The notes beneath the pieces are model-generated. The model searched no databases and was not told where the DNA came from. It saw only the letters and a program-made list of their open reading frames with translations. A program made the translations under genes and the position numbers. 64,000 nucleotides of DNA from Brevibacterium album DSM 18261 (lineage in GTDB: Bacteria > Actinomycetota > Actinomycetes > Actinomycetales > Brevibacteriaceae), in NCBI RefSeq assembly GCF_000426445.1, contig NZ_AUFJ01000015.1:62001-126000 (forward strand), read 5' to 3'. Below, piece by piece: positions 17,362 to 32,998 of this stretch (position 1 is the first letter of the stretch; the number at the start of each line of letters is the position of its first letter).

Positions 17362-18951
17362 ATGAGCACGCGGCCCGGATGGTGGCAGGACCTCGACGCG
17401 GAGGACTTCGCATGGCAGGTGCCGGAACGGTTCAACATCGCCGCGGACTCGCTGGATGCGCACCCGGCCGAGGCGCTCGCGATCCTCGAACGGGGAGGCA
17501 GCCGGGAGCTCGATGTGACCTTCGGCGAGCTGCGGCAGCGGGCGAGGCGGATCGCCCGCTGGCTGCTGGAGAACGGGCTCGAGCGCGGAGACCGTGTGGC
17601 GGTGCTGCTGCCGCAGTGCTGGGAGCTCGCCGCCGTCCACAGCGCGATCTACTATGCGGGACTCGTCGCGGTGCCGCTCACCACCAAGTTCGGGCCCGAG
17701 GCCGTGCGCTTCCGCGTCGAGGACTCGGGCGCACGCGCGCTGTTCGGACGACCGGCGGACCTCGCGCGCAGCGAGGCCGGCCTCGACTCGCTCGAGCACG
17801 TGGTGAGCACGGAGGAGGCGTGCGCGCAGTCGACCACCACGCTGTCGGCCGTCCTCGCGGAGGAGACCGGGGACCACATCCTCGGCGACACCGCCGCTGA
17901 CGATCCCGCCCTCCTCATCTACACCTCGGGCACGACCGGCAGTCCCAAGGGCGCTCTGCACGCCCACCGCGTGCTCGTGGGGCACATGCCCGGGGTGCGG
18001 ATGACGCACGACGGCTTCCCCCAGCCCGGCGATCTCATCTGGACCCCCGCCGAATGGGCGTGGATCGGGGGGCTGCTGGACGTGCTCTTCCCCAGCCTCG
18101 CGTGCGGCGTCCCCGTCGTGGGCAGCGATGCCCGCGTCAGTCCGGAGCTCGCGGTCCGCATGTTCGACGAGGTGGGGGTGCGCAACAGCTTCATGCCTCC
18201 CACCGCCCTCAAGCAGATGAGGGCGCAGGGCACGGTTCCCGCCGCGTCCCGGGTCCGGACGCTCGCCTCGGGCGGTGAGCCGCTGGGCGAGCACGTGCAG
18301 CAGTGGGCGCGCGAGGTCTTCGGGGTGGAGGTCAACGAGTTCTACGGGCAGACCGAGATGAATATGACGGTCGGGCAGCACCGGCAGAGACGGCATCCGG
18401 CCCCGGGATCGATGGGGCGGGCCGTTCCCGGCTTCACCGTCACGGTCCTCGGACCGGACGGGCAGCCGGCCGCCGCCGGCGAGGTGGGCGAGATCGCGGT
18501 GCTCACCCCCAATCCCGGTGAGTTCCTGGGCTACTGGGGACAGCCGGAGAGGACCGCGGAGAAGTACGCGGGCGACTGGCTTCTGACAGGTGACCTCGGG
18601 ACGGTGGATGCCGTCGGCGATCTCACCTTCCAGGGGCGCGCGGACGACGTCATCTCGTCGGCGGGCTACCGGATCGGGCCGGGCGAGGTCGAGGAGAGCC
18701 TGCTGGGCCATCCGGATGTGGCGCTCGCCGCAGTCGTGGGCGAGCCGGACGAGCTGCGCGGGCAGGCGGTCGTGGCCCATGTGGTGCTGAGGGAGGGCGT
18801 GCGGCCCACGGACGCCCTCCGCCGGGAGCTCGCCGCGCACGTGAAGAGCTCTCTCGCCTACTACCAGTATCCCCGGCGGATCGAGTTCCACGACGTCCTG
18901 CCGATGACGACGACCGGCAAGATCCAGCGGCGGCTGCTGCGCGGGACGTGA
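17362..18951 (+). CDS. AMP-forming acyl-CoA synthetase
   Basis: From ATG 17362 (AGGAGAGGAGAC just upstream) the protein is 529 residues, the usual size for the acetyl/medium-chain acyl-CoA synthetase family. It shows the AMP-binding P-loop-like motif YTSGTTGSPKGALHAH, a TPAEWAWIGGLLDVLFP segment typical of the ACSM/Acs-like branch, EFYGQTEM, a TGDLGTVD motif with the nucleotide-binding Asp, GRADDVISSAGYRIGPGE and the catalytic C-terminal lysine in TTTGKIQRR. It activates a carboxylic acid to its CoA thioester. Together with the symporter and GMC enzyme it suggests uptake, oxidation and CoA activation of a small organic acid. The longer in-frame version is described separately. Confidence 0.9.
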   Translation: MSTRPGWWQDLDAEDFAWQVPERFNIAADSLDAHPAEALAILERGGSRELDVTFGELRQRARRIARWLLENGLERGDRVAVLLPQCWELAAVHSAIYYAGLVAVPLTTKFGPEAVRFRVEDSGARALFGRPADLARSEAGLDSLEHVVSTEEACAQSTTTLSAVLAEETGDHILGDTAADDPALLIYTSGTTGSPKGALHAHRVLVGHMPGVRMTHDGFPQPGDLIWTPAEWAWIGGLLDVLFPSLACGVPVVGSDARVSPELAVRMFDEVGVRNSFMPPTALKQMRAQGTVPAASRVRTLASGGEPLGEHVQQWAREVFGVEVNEFYGQTEMNMTVGQHRQRRHPAPGSMGRAVPGFTVTVLGPDGQPAAAGEVGEIAVLTPNPGEFLGYWGQPERTAEKYAGDWLLTGDLGTVDAVGDLTFQGRADDVISSAGYRIGPGEVEESLLGHPDVALAAVVGEPDELRGQAVVAHVVLREGVRPTDALRRELAAHVKSSLAYYQYPRRIEFHDVLPMTTTGKIQRRLLRGT

Positions 18952-19168
18952 GCCGGCGGTCCCACCCGCCCGTCCCGCTCGGACGCGAACTCACACAATC
19001 GCCTCTGCGGCTTCAGGACCCCCGGAGACGAGCCCACCCTCGGCCGCTGCTCCGGAAAAGGGGATTCGAGGCCTCCACGTGCCGCTCCGCAGGCATCTGA
19101 GGTGCGCGTCTCCGTCACCGGGAGGCCGATTCGCGGTAGGATTGTGTGCAAACCGTCCGCATGCATGA

Positions 19169-21217
<2,049 letters not shown>

Positions 21218-21278
21218 GCGGCGTCCCCGGACAGGTCCCGCAGACAGGCTTCAGCAGTGAGGTGAGCGGACCCCCGGC

Positions 21279-21304
21279 CCGGCTCCGGCACGCGCCGGAG
21301 CCGG
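21279..21304. other. Hairpin between gyrB and gyrA
   Basis: An 11-bp perfect stem (21279-21289 with 21294-21304, loop of 4) lies in the 141-bp gap between the gyrase genes, about 54 bases before the gyrA start. There is no T-run, so it is more likely an mRNA-processing or stability element, or a partial terminator that adjusts gyrA expression relative to gyrB. Confidence 0.5.
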
Positions 21305-21358
21305 CCTCGGGAGCGGCCCCTCCTCACGACCCACCTCGAGCAGAGAGAGCACTTCCAC

Positions 21359-24009
<2,651 letters not shown>

Positions 24010-24013
<4 letters not shown>

Positions 24014-24966
24014 GTGAAAACGAGCAGAAGCCCGGGAAGATCCTGAGAACGTCCAGCGGGCGCACCCGTCTCACCGCGAGCGGGGGCTCCGATGCCGAGG
24101 AGCCGGGCGCTCCGGAGGCCGGCGCTCCCGAGGCTCCCGCCGCCGAGCAGGCGGTCCCCGCCGTGCCCGAGGCCGCTCCCCCACAGGCGGGGCCGGGCCA
24201 GGGTGCTGCGGGTCAGGGCTCTGCGGGTGCGAGCCCGGCCGGTCCGAGCTCCGGTGCCGGTGAGGGGCCTGCCGCGGGCGGGTCCGGTCCTGTCGGTTCC
24301 GGACCTGCGAGCGCTCCCGAGGTGCCCGGTGCGGGCTCCTCCGGTCAGGGCGTCTCCGGCTCCGGCCCCGCGACCAAGGTCAGCTCCGCGTCCAAGGGCA
24401 TGCGGCTCACGGCCTCGGGCGGTGAGACGCAGGTGCAGCCGGCCGTGGACTCCTCGCAGTTCGGTTCGGGTCCCGCGGCGCCTGCTGCGCCGAAGACGGG
24501 CTCCGGCGGCGGTCAGCAGGCGGCCGCTTCCGAGAGGATGCTGCCCGGCGGGGTGAAGGCCTCCTCCGGCGGCGTGAAGATGAAGGGCAGGTCCTCGAAG
24601 AAGGGCCCGCGGACGGTCCGCCTGACCGCGGCGAACATCGATCCGTGGTCGGTCATGAAGATGTCCTTCCTGCTCTCGCTGGCGATCGCCATCGCGATGC
24701 TGGTGGCGACGCTCGTGCTGTGGCTGGTGCTCCAGGCCACCGGCGTGATCGGCACGGTCGAGACGACGATGGAGGAGATCGCCGGGGCCGAGAGCGCCGA
24801 ATCCCTCGTGGGCCTCATCAGTCTGGGCCGCGTCATGGCGACGGCGTTCGTGCTGGCCCTCGTGAACATCGTCCTCATGACCGCGCTCTCGACGCTGTTC
24901 GCGTTCCTCTACAACATCGGCGCCTCGATCGTGGGCGGCTTCCACCTCACCCTCACGGACGAATAG
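24010..24966 (+). CDS. DUF3566 transmembrane protein
   Basis: The 318-residue protein starts at GTG 24010 within the gyrA stop. Residues 1 to about 200 are low-complexity Ala/Gly/Pro/Ser-rich with two similar [16 protein letters not shown] motifs. The C-terminal third is the DUF3566 domain: [20 protein letters not shown] followed by a membrane segment ([20 protein letters not shown]) and a second near the end ([19 protein letters not shown]). This corresponds in position to Rv0007 of Mycobacterium tuberculosis, between gyrA and the tRNA-Ile/tRNA-Ala pair. Function is not established; proximity to DNA gyrase and cell-envelope genes is conserved. Confidence 0.88.
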
Positions 24967-24998
24967 GACCGCACCGGCGCCTCGCCGCTGTGCGCTTA

Positions 24999-25034
24999 CG
25001 CTGAGCCCCCGCTGCCGCCGGCGGGGGCTCAGCG
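24999..25034 (+). terminator. Terminator-like hairpin after the gyrase operon
   Basis: A 14-bp perfect stem (24999-25012 with 25021-25034) with an 8-base loop lies 33 bases after the DUF3566 stop. The stem is very GC-rich (GAGCCCCCGC arm). No T-run follows, as is common in actinobacteria. It separates the gyrase operon from the tRNA genes. Confidence 0.65.
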
Positions 25035-25171
25035 CCGTCCGGCGGCCGCTTCGGGAGGGGGATCGCAGTCCGCGGGCCGTCTCGGCTGAGTGTGCCGCAC
25101 ATTACGTTCGCGCGGTTTGGCAACGGCAGAGGACGTCGGTATAGTTGTCTCTCGGTTCGGCATGAACCAAG

Positions 25172-25245
25172 GGGCCTATAGCTCAGGCGGTTAGAGCGCT
25201 TCGCTGATAACGAAGAGGTCAGAGGTTCAAGTCCTCTTAGGCCCA
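25172..25245 (+). tRNA. ileT: tRNA-Ile (GAT anticodon)
   Basis: The cloverleaf is complete. The acceptor stem pairs GGGCCTA with TAGGCCC; the D arm includes GCTCAGGCGGTTAGAGC; the anticodon stem-loop CTTCG-CTGATAA-CGAAG has anticodon GAT at 25206-25208; the T arm is AGAGG-TTCAAGT-CCTCT; the discriminator is A. CCA is not encoded. The gyrA-ileT-alaT order matches other actinobacteria. Confidence 0.97.
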
Positions 25246-25268
25246 CGCATCCTGCCGATGGGAGTGCC

Positions 25269-25388
25269 GTGAAGAAGTGGATGGCTCTGCTGGGAGCTGC
25301 GACGGTTGCACTGGGGGTTCTCGGTGTTGCACGGAGCAGGAATCGGGAGAGGCAGAAGCAGTGGTCACGGCTCACCGACCCGGTGTAG
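25269..25388 (+). CDS. DLW-39 family small protein
   Basis: A 39-residue ORF from GTG 25269 to TAG 25388 lies in the gap between the tRNA-Ile and tRNA-Ala genes, with GGGAG upstream. It starts (M)KKWMALLGAATVALG, a short hydrophobic helix, and ends in a basic stretch finishing QWSRLTDPV. Length 39, the N-terminal lysines, the single membrane helix and the C-terminal W...TDPV ending match the actinobacterial DLW-39 family, which is known by this same position near the gyrase-tRNA block. The Asp-Leu before the tryptophan that gives the family its name is Lys-Gln here. Function unknown. Confidence 0.8.
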   Translation: MKKWMALLGAATVALGVLGVARSRNRERQKQWSRLTDPV

Positions 25389-25404
25389 CATGGATGTCAC
25401 TTCC

Positions 25405-25477
25405 GGGGGTATGGCGCAATTGGTAGCGCATCTGCTTTGCAAGCAGAGGGTTAGGGGTTCGAGTCCCCTTACCTCCA
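25405..25477 (+). tRNA. alaT: tRNA-Ala (TGC anticodon)
   Basis: The acceptor stem pairs GGGGGTA with TACCTCC (one G-T pair); the D arm contains GGCGCAATTGGTAGCGC; the anticodon stem-loop TCTGC-TTTGCAA-GCAGA has TGC at 25438-25440; the T arm is AGGGG-TTCGAGT-CCCCT; discriminator A. CCA is not encoded. Confidence 0.97.
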
Positions 25478-25504
25478 CTCGAGTGTTTTGAGACAGCAAC
25501 TCGT

Positions 25505-25549
25505 GAAGAAGGCCCCTCACCTGCGGGAACGCGGTGAGGGGCCTTCTTC
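25505..25549. terminator. Bidirectional terminator after tRNA-Ala
   Basis: A 16-bp perfect stem (25505-25520 with 25534-25549, arm GAAGAAGGCCCCTCAC) encloses a 13-base loop. Its edges are GAAGAA/TTCTTC, so on each strand a pyrimidine-rich tail with Ts follows the stem. It sits between the rightward tRNA-Ala and the leftward TRAP binding protein and can serve both. Confidence 0.85.
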
Positions 25550-25580
25550 TCCTCCTGGTGGGCCGGGATCGGCGTCGGGC

Positions 25581-26861
25581 TCAGCTGGGACGGTGGTCGA
25601 GCATGGCCTCGTCGAACAGCCGGTCCGCGATCGGCTGGAAATCGACGTCGCCAGGGGTGTACCACTCGTCGATGTCGGCGAATCCGCCGCCGTCCTCGTA
25701 GCCCAGCTCCTCGGCGATCCCCGTCCACTTGTCCACGGCCGTCTGCACGCGGTCCTGCACCCCGGTGCCGATGACTCCGGACTCCTCGACCCCGGCGATG
25801 AGCTCGGCATTGGTCTCACCGATCCGCGCATCCGAGCCCGGGTCCATCTCCGTGAGCTCTCCCCCGTTCTCGTTGAGCATCGCCACGCCCGCCGCATTGC
25901 CGTCCACGATCACCTTGGTGCTCGTGGCGAAACCGCTCGCCGAGGAGTCGAAGATGATCTGCTGGTACGCCAGCGGCAGCTCCTGATAGCCGCGGCCTGC
26001 GACATTGGCGCCGGCCGAGCGGCCGGACAGACTGTTCTCACCGGTGGTGTGAGTGACGTTCTGCGCCACCTCGAACAGGCCGGACTCCTCGGAGGGCAGC
26101 AGCTGGGCGAACGTGCAGTCGACGGTGCCGCGCTGCAGCGCTTCGAAGACCTCCACGTACTCCATGGAGACGGGGGATCCGCCCAGGTTCTGGACCTGGG
26201 TCTGGTGCGCCACACTCGCCACTCGGATCTGGCGGCCCTGCCAGTCGTCCGGCGCCGTGCCGGAGTCCGTGCAGATCGAGTGGTAGGTGCCCGTGCTGAT
26301 CATGGGCATGAGTGGGGAGAGGCCCTTCTCCTCGTACTCCGCGAGCAGCTCCTCGGAGCCCCAGGCCAGGTCCACCACCGCCGCATTGCCGATCAGCTCG
26401 CCCAGCAGCAGCGAGTTCGGCATGCCGCCGTTGGCCGTCGCCAGGGCGTCGAATGCGGGGTATTCGGCGGGTTTGTAGATGGGCAGCGAATAGGAGACGT
26501 CCACGCGGCCGTCCGCCAGCGCGTCGTCGATCTCCGCATAGCCGGCGATCGCCTGGCCCCAGACCACGTCCACCGTGAGCTTCCCGCCGGAGCGCTCCTC
26601 GATGTACTCCTTGAAGGCGTTGGCCGACTGGGCGGACACGGATTCGGGGGACTGTGCCCCGGCCTGGTAGGTGATCGTCGCCGGCTCGAGGTCCGCGAGC
26701 ACCGCGTCGACCTCCTCCTGGGAGGCGCCGTACTCGAAGCCCTCCCCTCCCCCGCCGTCGCTCTCGCCTGCGGAGCCTGCGCAGGCGCTCGCCGTGAGAA
26801 CCACGGCGGCGGTCATGGCGAGCACCGGACCGGTCCGGGCGAATCCTCGCGTGTGTGTCAT
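25581..26861 (-). CDS. TRAP-type transporter substrate-binding lipoprotein (DctP-like), orphan
   Basis: The 426-residue protein starts at ATG 26861, preceded by GAGGAGGACGA. A lipoprotein signal peptide ends in LTASACAGS, with Cys as the probable lipidated residue, followed by an acidic Gly-rich linker. The mature part has DctP-family features: an AFKEYIEERSGGKLTVDVVW segment, then WQGRQIRVAS and EVFEALQRGTVDCTF, the usual region contacting the ligand carboxylate. DctP proteins deliver carboxylates to DctQM permeases, but no dctQ or dctM is adjacent; the only pair in the window is at 48.7-50.7 kb. An 18-bp dyad lies upstream. Confidence 0.85.
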   Translation of the reverse strand: MTHTRGFARTGPVLAMTAAVVLTASACAGSAGESDGGGGEGFEYGASQEEVDAVLADLEPATITYQAGAQSPESVSAQSANAFKEYIEERSGGKLTVDVVWGQAIAGYAEIDDALADGRVDVSYSLPIYKPAEYPAFDALATANGGMPNSLLLGELIGNAAVVDLAWGSEELLAEYEEKGLSPLMPMISTGTYHSICTDSGTAPDDWQGRQIRVASVAHQTQVQNLGGSPVSMEYVEVFEALQRGTVDCTFAQLLPSEESGLFEVAQNVTHTTGENSLSGRSAGANVAGRGYQELPLAYQQIIFDSSASGFATSTKVIVDGNAAGVAMLNENGGELTEMDPGSDARIGETNAELIAGVEESGVIGTGVQDRVQTAVDKWTGIAEELGYEDGGGFADIDEWYTPGDVDFQPIADRLFDEAMLDHRPS

Positions 26862-26921
26862 TCGTCCTCCTCTGTGAGGGCTGAGCGACCGCTCCCCCGC
26901 GGATGCCGCTCGGGGAACGCG

Positions 26922-26939
26922 ATGCACGTCGCTGTGCAT
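26922..26939. promoter_or_regulatory. Perfect 18-bp dyad upstream of the orphan TRAP binding protein
   Basis: ATGCAC-GTCGCT-GTGCAT is a perfect 6+6 inverted repeat about 60 bases before the DctP start. A second short inverted repeat CTGAC/GTCAG lies at 26953-26967. Together they look like operator sites for a dimeric regulator such as a GntR or LacI protein. No regulator gene is next to it. The rest of the 331-bp gap (26862-27192) shows no gene, apart from the long hairpin at 27058-27123. Confidence 0.45.
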
Positions 26940-27057
26940 ACTCAGCAGACTACTGACAGATCGTCAGCGAGACCAGAGTTGAGGGCGAACTCGATTTTCT
27001 GCCTGCGCCCCGTCTGCGCAGGAAACCGGGGAGGGCACAGGTGTGACGCAGAAAGCA

Positions 27058-27123
27058 CGGAGCCCGTGCCGGGGGGAGTGCTGGCAGGTGTCTGTCAGCA
27101 CGTCCCCCGCGGCACGGGCTCCG
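27058..27123 (-). terminator. Long terminator hairpin after katG
   Basis: Nearly the entire 66-base stretch folds on itself. CGGAGCCCGTGCC (27058-27070) pairs with GGCACGGGCTCCG (27111-27123); inside, GGGGGA pairs with TCCCCC, and GTGCTGGCAG (27078-27087) pairs with CTGTCAGCAC (27092-27101) with one mismatch, leaving a 4-base loop. It starts 70 bases after the katG stop. A TTT lies 5-7 bases beyond the stem on the minus strand. The stem is much longer than a normal terminator. Confidence 0.7.
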
Positions 27124-27192
27124 CGGACCTGAGGGCATCGACCGGGATCGCGGTGATCCCGGCCTCAGCCCTCACCGGCGTCCGCGGACCGC

Positions 27193-30098
<2,906 letters not shown>

Positions 30099-30229
30099 CT
30101 GTGACCGGAATGCGAACGGCCGTGGGGGAGGGGTGTGCGAAGCGAGGACAAGCACGGGGCGCGGCTCACAGGGAACGCACAGAATGAGCCGCCGGGAACT
30201 CCCAGGGTGCTCCGTCCTACTGTGACGGC

Positions 30230-30457
30230 ATGCCGATGCTGAGGATCGAGATCGAAGCCGCCGATCGGATCGAGGCGAAGCGCGTGCAGGCGCTCTACCA
30301 GCGCGGGGAGCGTCTCGTGAAGCTCGACGAGGAAGCCGAGGCGGAGGCCTGGAGGCGGGGCCGCACCCCCGTGGGGCGGCCGGTCTTCGTGGGTCTGACG
30401 AACGGCGTGCCGCTCCTCTACCGCTTCGACGTCCCCGTGGAGACGGCAGTGCGGTGA
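30230..30457 (+). CDS. Small hypothetical protein
   Basis: A 75-residue ORF from ATG 30230, rich in Glu, Arg and Ala: MPMLRIEIEAADRIEAKRVQ at the start, then a hydrophilic helical middle and a beta-like end (PVFVGLTNGVPLLYRFDV). I do not recognise a family. No strong Shine-Dalgarno is visible. It is bounded by the furA control region on the left and a strong terminator hairpin 41 bases after its stop, which supports a transcribed unit ending there. It could be a chance frame in GC-rich DNA. Confidence 0.5.
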   Translation: MPMLRIEIEAADRIEAKRVQALYQRGERLVKLDEEAEAEAWRRGRTPVGRPVFVGLTNGVPLLYRFDVPVETAVR

Positions 30458-30498
30458 CCGCCACCCTGCCCCCGCCATCCCCCGCCATCCGGCGCTGA

Positions 30499-30549
30499 GT
30501 GAGCGGTTTCGGTCGGATCGAGAACCTGAATCCGACAGAAACCGCTCAC
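30499..30549. terminator. Bidirectional terminator between the small ORF and the monooxygenase gene
   Basis: A 20-bp stem with one mismatch (30499-30518 with 30530-30549; arm GTGAGCGGTTTC...) encloses an 11-base loop. It is located between a rightward ORF ending at 30457 and a leftward gene ending at 30596, so it can stop transcription from both. Confidence 0.8.
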
Positions 30550-30595
30550 CCGATGGGGAGGGGGTGGTGGGCACGGGGTGGTGGGGCAGGGGCGC

Positions 30596-32041
30596 TCAGC
30601 CCCGCAGCTGCTCGCGCGGGATCTCCGTCGCGGCGGCGCTGAACTCGCGGAAGGCGCCGCGGTAGGCGGCGGCCGGGTGGGTGTCCGGCAGGCGGTCCTG
30701 CCCGGTGAGCGCACCGCGGAGGGTGGCCGGCGCCTCGGCGGCGGAGTCCTTCTCCTCCGGGGTCCGGGCCAGCCCGCGCCTGCGCAGCTCCGGCAGCACG
30801 TGCTCGATGAACTCGCGGTAGCTGCCCGGCAGCGTCGAGTTCATGACGTTGATCCCGTCGATGCCGGCCTCCTGCCAGGCTGCGAGTTCGTCCGCGATCT
30901 GCTCCGGCGTGCCCACCACCCGTGTGGCGCGGGCGCGGAAGCGGGCCATGTCCCGCAGCGTCGTGTTCCCGTTCGGGGCCATCTTGCGCAGCTCGGCCAG
31001 GTGTCCCTGAGCGCCCTCCGTGCTGAGCTCCCCGATGGGCGTGTCCAGCGGCAGGTAGCCCAGGTCCACGCCCATGCTGCCGCCGGTGTGCGCGATGAGC
31101 GCATCGTCGTCGATCGAGGCGTCGAGGTCCGCGGCCAGTGCCAGCGCCTCGGCCTCCGTGGAGCCGATGACGAAGGAGAGGCCCTGGATGAACTTCACGT
31201 CCTCCGGCGCGCGTCCGTGCTCCACGGCACGGCGGCGGATGTCCGCGGCGTGCTCGGCGGCGATGTCCCGGCGCGGGGCCATGGAGAACGTCGCCTCGGC
31301 GTGCCTGGCCGCGACATCGCGGCCCCGCGGGGAGGACCCGGCCTGGAACAGGAACGGCGTGCGCTGCGGCGAGGGGGAGGAGAGGTGCGGGCCCTCCACC
31401 GAGTAGTTCGCGGAGGTGTGGTGGATCTTCGCGACCTTCTCCGGGTCTGCGTGCAGACCCACACCCCTGGAGTGCTCCGCCGTCTTGTCCGCGAGCAGAG
31501 CCCCGTCCTCCCAGGAGCCCTCCCACAGCTTGTAGGAGAGGTCGAGGTACTCCTCGGCCAGGTCGTAGCGGTCGCCGTGCGCGGCCAGGCCCGCCCCGCC
31601 GTAGTTGCGGTGGGCGTTGTCGAGGGCGGAGGTGACGACGTTCCAGCCCACGCGGCCGCCGGAGAGGTGGTCGAGGGTGGACAGCTGCCGGGCGAACGTG
31701 AAGGGGTGCGCCTGGATGACCGCCGAGGTCAGGGCCAGGCCGATCCGATCCGTCACCGCCGCCAGCGCGGAGAGGAGCACGAGGGGGTCGTTCGAGGGGA
31801 TCTGCAGGCCGCGGCGCAGGTGCGAGGCCCAGCCGCCCTCGTGGTCGCCATAGACGCCCACCACATCCGCGAAGAACGCGAGGTCGAACCCGGCCGCCTC
31901 GAGGTCCTGCACGAGATCGGTCCACAGCCGCAGCTCGTTGAACCGGTGCTGCTGGGCCTCCTCCCTGCGCCAGGCACCGCCGATGATGTGGCTGGTCGTG
32001 TTCATGAGGAAGGCCGAGAGGATGAGGGGGCGTGCGGTCAT
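30596..32041 (-). CDS. Flavin-dependent monooxygenase, NtaA/SnaA/DszA (LLM) family
   Basis: The 481-residue protein starts at ATG 32041, overlapping the metQ-like stop (ATGA), with GGGAGGAG upstream. It has NtaA/SnaA/DszA-type LLM monooxygenase features: LSAFLMNTTSHIIGGAWR, FFADVVGVYGDHEGG, a substrate/FMN region LTSAVIQAHPFTFARQLSTL, HLSGGRVGWNVVTS and FLFQAGSSPRGRDVAA. These enzymes use FMNH2 from a separate reductase to cleave C-S or C-N bonds or oxidise organosulfur compounds. Placement as fourth gene of a SAM-riboswitch-type metNIQ operon points to sulfur acquisition. No flavin reductase gene is next to it. Exact substrate unknown. Confidence 0.88.
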   Translation of the reverse strand: MTARPLILSAFLMNTTSHIIGGAWRREEAQQHRFNELRLWTDLVQDLEAAGFDLAFFADVVGVYGDHEGGWASHLRRGLQIPSNDPLVLLSALAAVTDRIGLALTSAVIQAHPFTFARQLSTLDHLSGGRVGWNVVTSALDNAHRNYGGAGLAAHGDRYDLAEEYLDLSYKLWEGSWEDGALLADKTAEHSRGVGLHADPEKVAKIHHTSANYSVEGPHLSSPSPQRTPFLFQAGSSPRGRDVAARHAEATFSMAPRRDIAAEHAADIRRRAVEHGRAPEDVKFIQGLSFVIGSTEAEALALAADLDASIDDDALIAHTGGSMGVDLGYLPLDTPIGELSTEGAQGHLAELRKMAPNGNTTLRDMARFRARATRVVGTPEQIADELAAWQEAGIDGINVMNSTLPGSYREFIEHVLPELRRRGLARTPEEKDSAAEAPATLRGALTGQDRLPDTHPAAAYRGAFREFSAAATEIPREQLRG

Positions 32042-32940
32042 GAGGTGTACTCCTCCCATTCCTGCTGCGCGGTGTCCACGGTGATCGCGTCCACGTAGTC
32101 CAGCGCGCCGTCGAGGTAGTCCGCGTACCACTGCTCGACCTCGGGGGACTGGTAGGCCTCCTGCAGCGCGCGGGTCTTCTCCGAATCGAGGTTCTCCGGC
32201 GTGACTGCGAGGACGTTGGTGTAGGGCACGCGGGTCTCCTCGTCCTCCTCGAGGATGAGCGCGGTCTCCTCCACGCTGTGCCCGGCTTCCGCGACCAGGC
32301 GCGAGAAGGCGAGACCGGCGTCGACATCGGGCAGGGTCTGCGCGGTGGACTGCTGGTCGATCTCGACGAACTGGAAATCGCGCGGATTGTCCGTGATGTC
32401 CGCCTGCGAGAGCTCGGTGACGGGCACGGATTCGTCGATCTCCAGGGCTCCGGCCTCGGCCAGCAGCTTGAGCCCGCGGCCGTTGTTGGCGGTGTCCACG
32501 GGCAGCGAGATGGTCGCACCGTCGGGCAGGTCCTCGATGCTGTCATGGCGCAGGGAGAAGATGCCGCTGGGCGCGTAGTAGACGGAGAACGCGGGCACCA
32601 CGTCCGTGCCGTTGTCCTGGTTGAACTGGTGCAGGTAGGCCTGGTGCTGGAAGAAGTTGGCGTCGTACTCGCCCTGGCTCACCACCTGATTGGGCTGGAC
32701 GATGTCCGTGACATAGGTCGTCTCGAGCGTCCAGCCCTCCTCGGCGAGCAGCTCCTTCGCGATCTCCGTGGGCTCCTGGTAGGGCGCGGACTCCGTGACG
32801 ATGAGGCTGATGGTGTCGTCGTTCCCGGCGGCCTGGACCAGCCCGCAGCCGGTGAGCGACAGGGTGCTCAGGACGGCGACGGCGGCGAGCAGGCCGCCGC
32901 GCCGGGGGAGCGCGGGCGGGGCGGGGCGGGAATGGGACAT
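32038..32940 (-). CDS. metQ: MetQ/NlpA-type substrate-binding lipoprotein
   Basis: The 300-residue protein starts at ATG 32940 after AGGAGAGACC. A lipoprotein signal ends in LSLTGCGLVQ. The mature protein matches the MetQ family: an ELLAEEGWTLETTYVTDIVQPN strand order (given in two pieces: ELLAEEGWTLE, TTYVTDIVQPN), DANFFQHQAYLHQFN, GATISLPVDTANNGRGLKLL, and VPYTNVLAVTPEN near the end. MetQ captures D/L-methionine or related sulfur compounds for the MetNI importer. It is third in the leftward metN-metI-metQ-LLM operon; its stop overlaps the next start by ATGA. Confidence 0.9.
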   Translation of the reverse strand: MSHSRPAPPALPRRGGLLAAVAVLSTLSLTGCGLVQAAGNDDTISLIVTESAPYQEPTEIAKELLAEEGWTLETTYVTDIVQPNQVVSQGEYDANFFQHQAYLHQFNQDNGTDVVPAFSVYYAPSGIFSLRHDSIEDLPDGATISLPVDTANNGRGLKLLAEAGALEIDESVPVTELSQADITDNPRDFQFVEIDQQSTAQTLPDVDAGLAFSRLVAEAGHSVEETALILEEDEETRVPYTNVLAVTPENLDSEKTRALQEAYQSPEVEQWYADYLDGALDYVDAITVDTAQQEWEEYTS

Positions 32941-32998
32941 GAGGTCTCTCCTGGGATCGGGACGGGAATGCTGTGCGAGGGGTGGGGCCGAGGCCGGC

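Noticed and set aside
16495..18891. Open frame of about 800 codons antisense to the acyl-CoA synthetase
   Set aside because: The sense strand encodes a complete AMP-binding enzyme with all motifs; the antisense product is His/Arg/Pro-rich and unlike any protein I know.
24100..24560. Short Gly/Ala/Pro repeats inside the DUF3566 gene considered as a DNA repeat element
   Set aside because: They are in frame, follow codon bias and make the variable linker expected at the N-terminus of this family.
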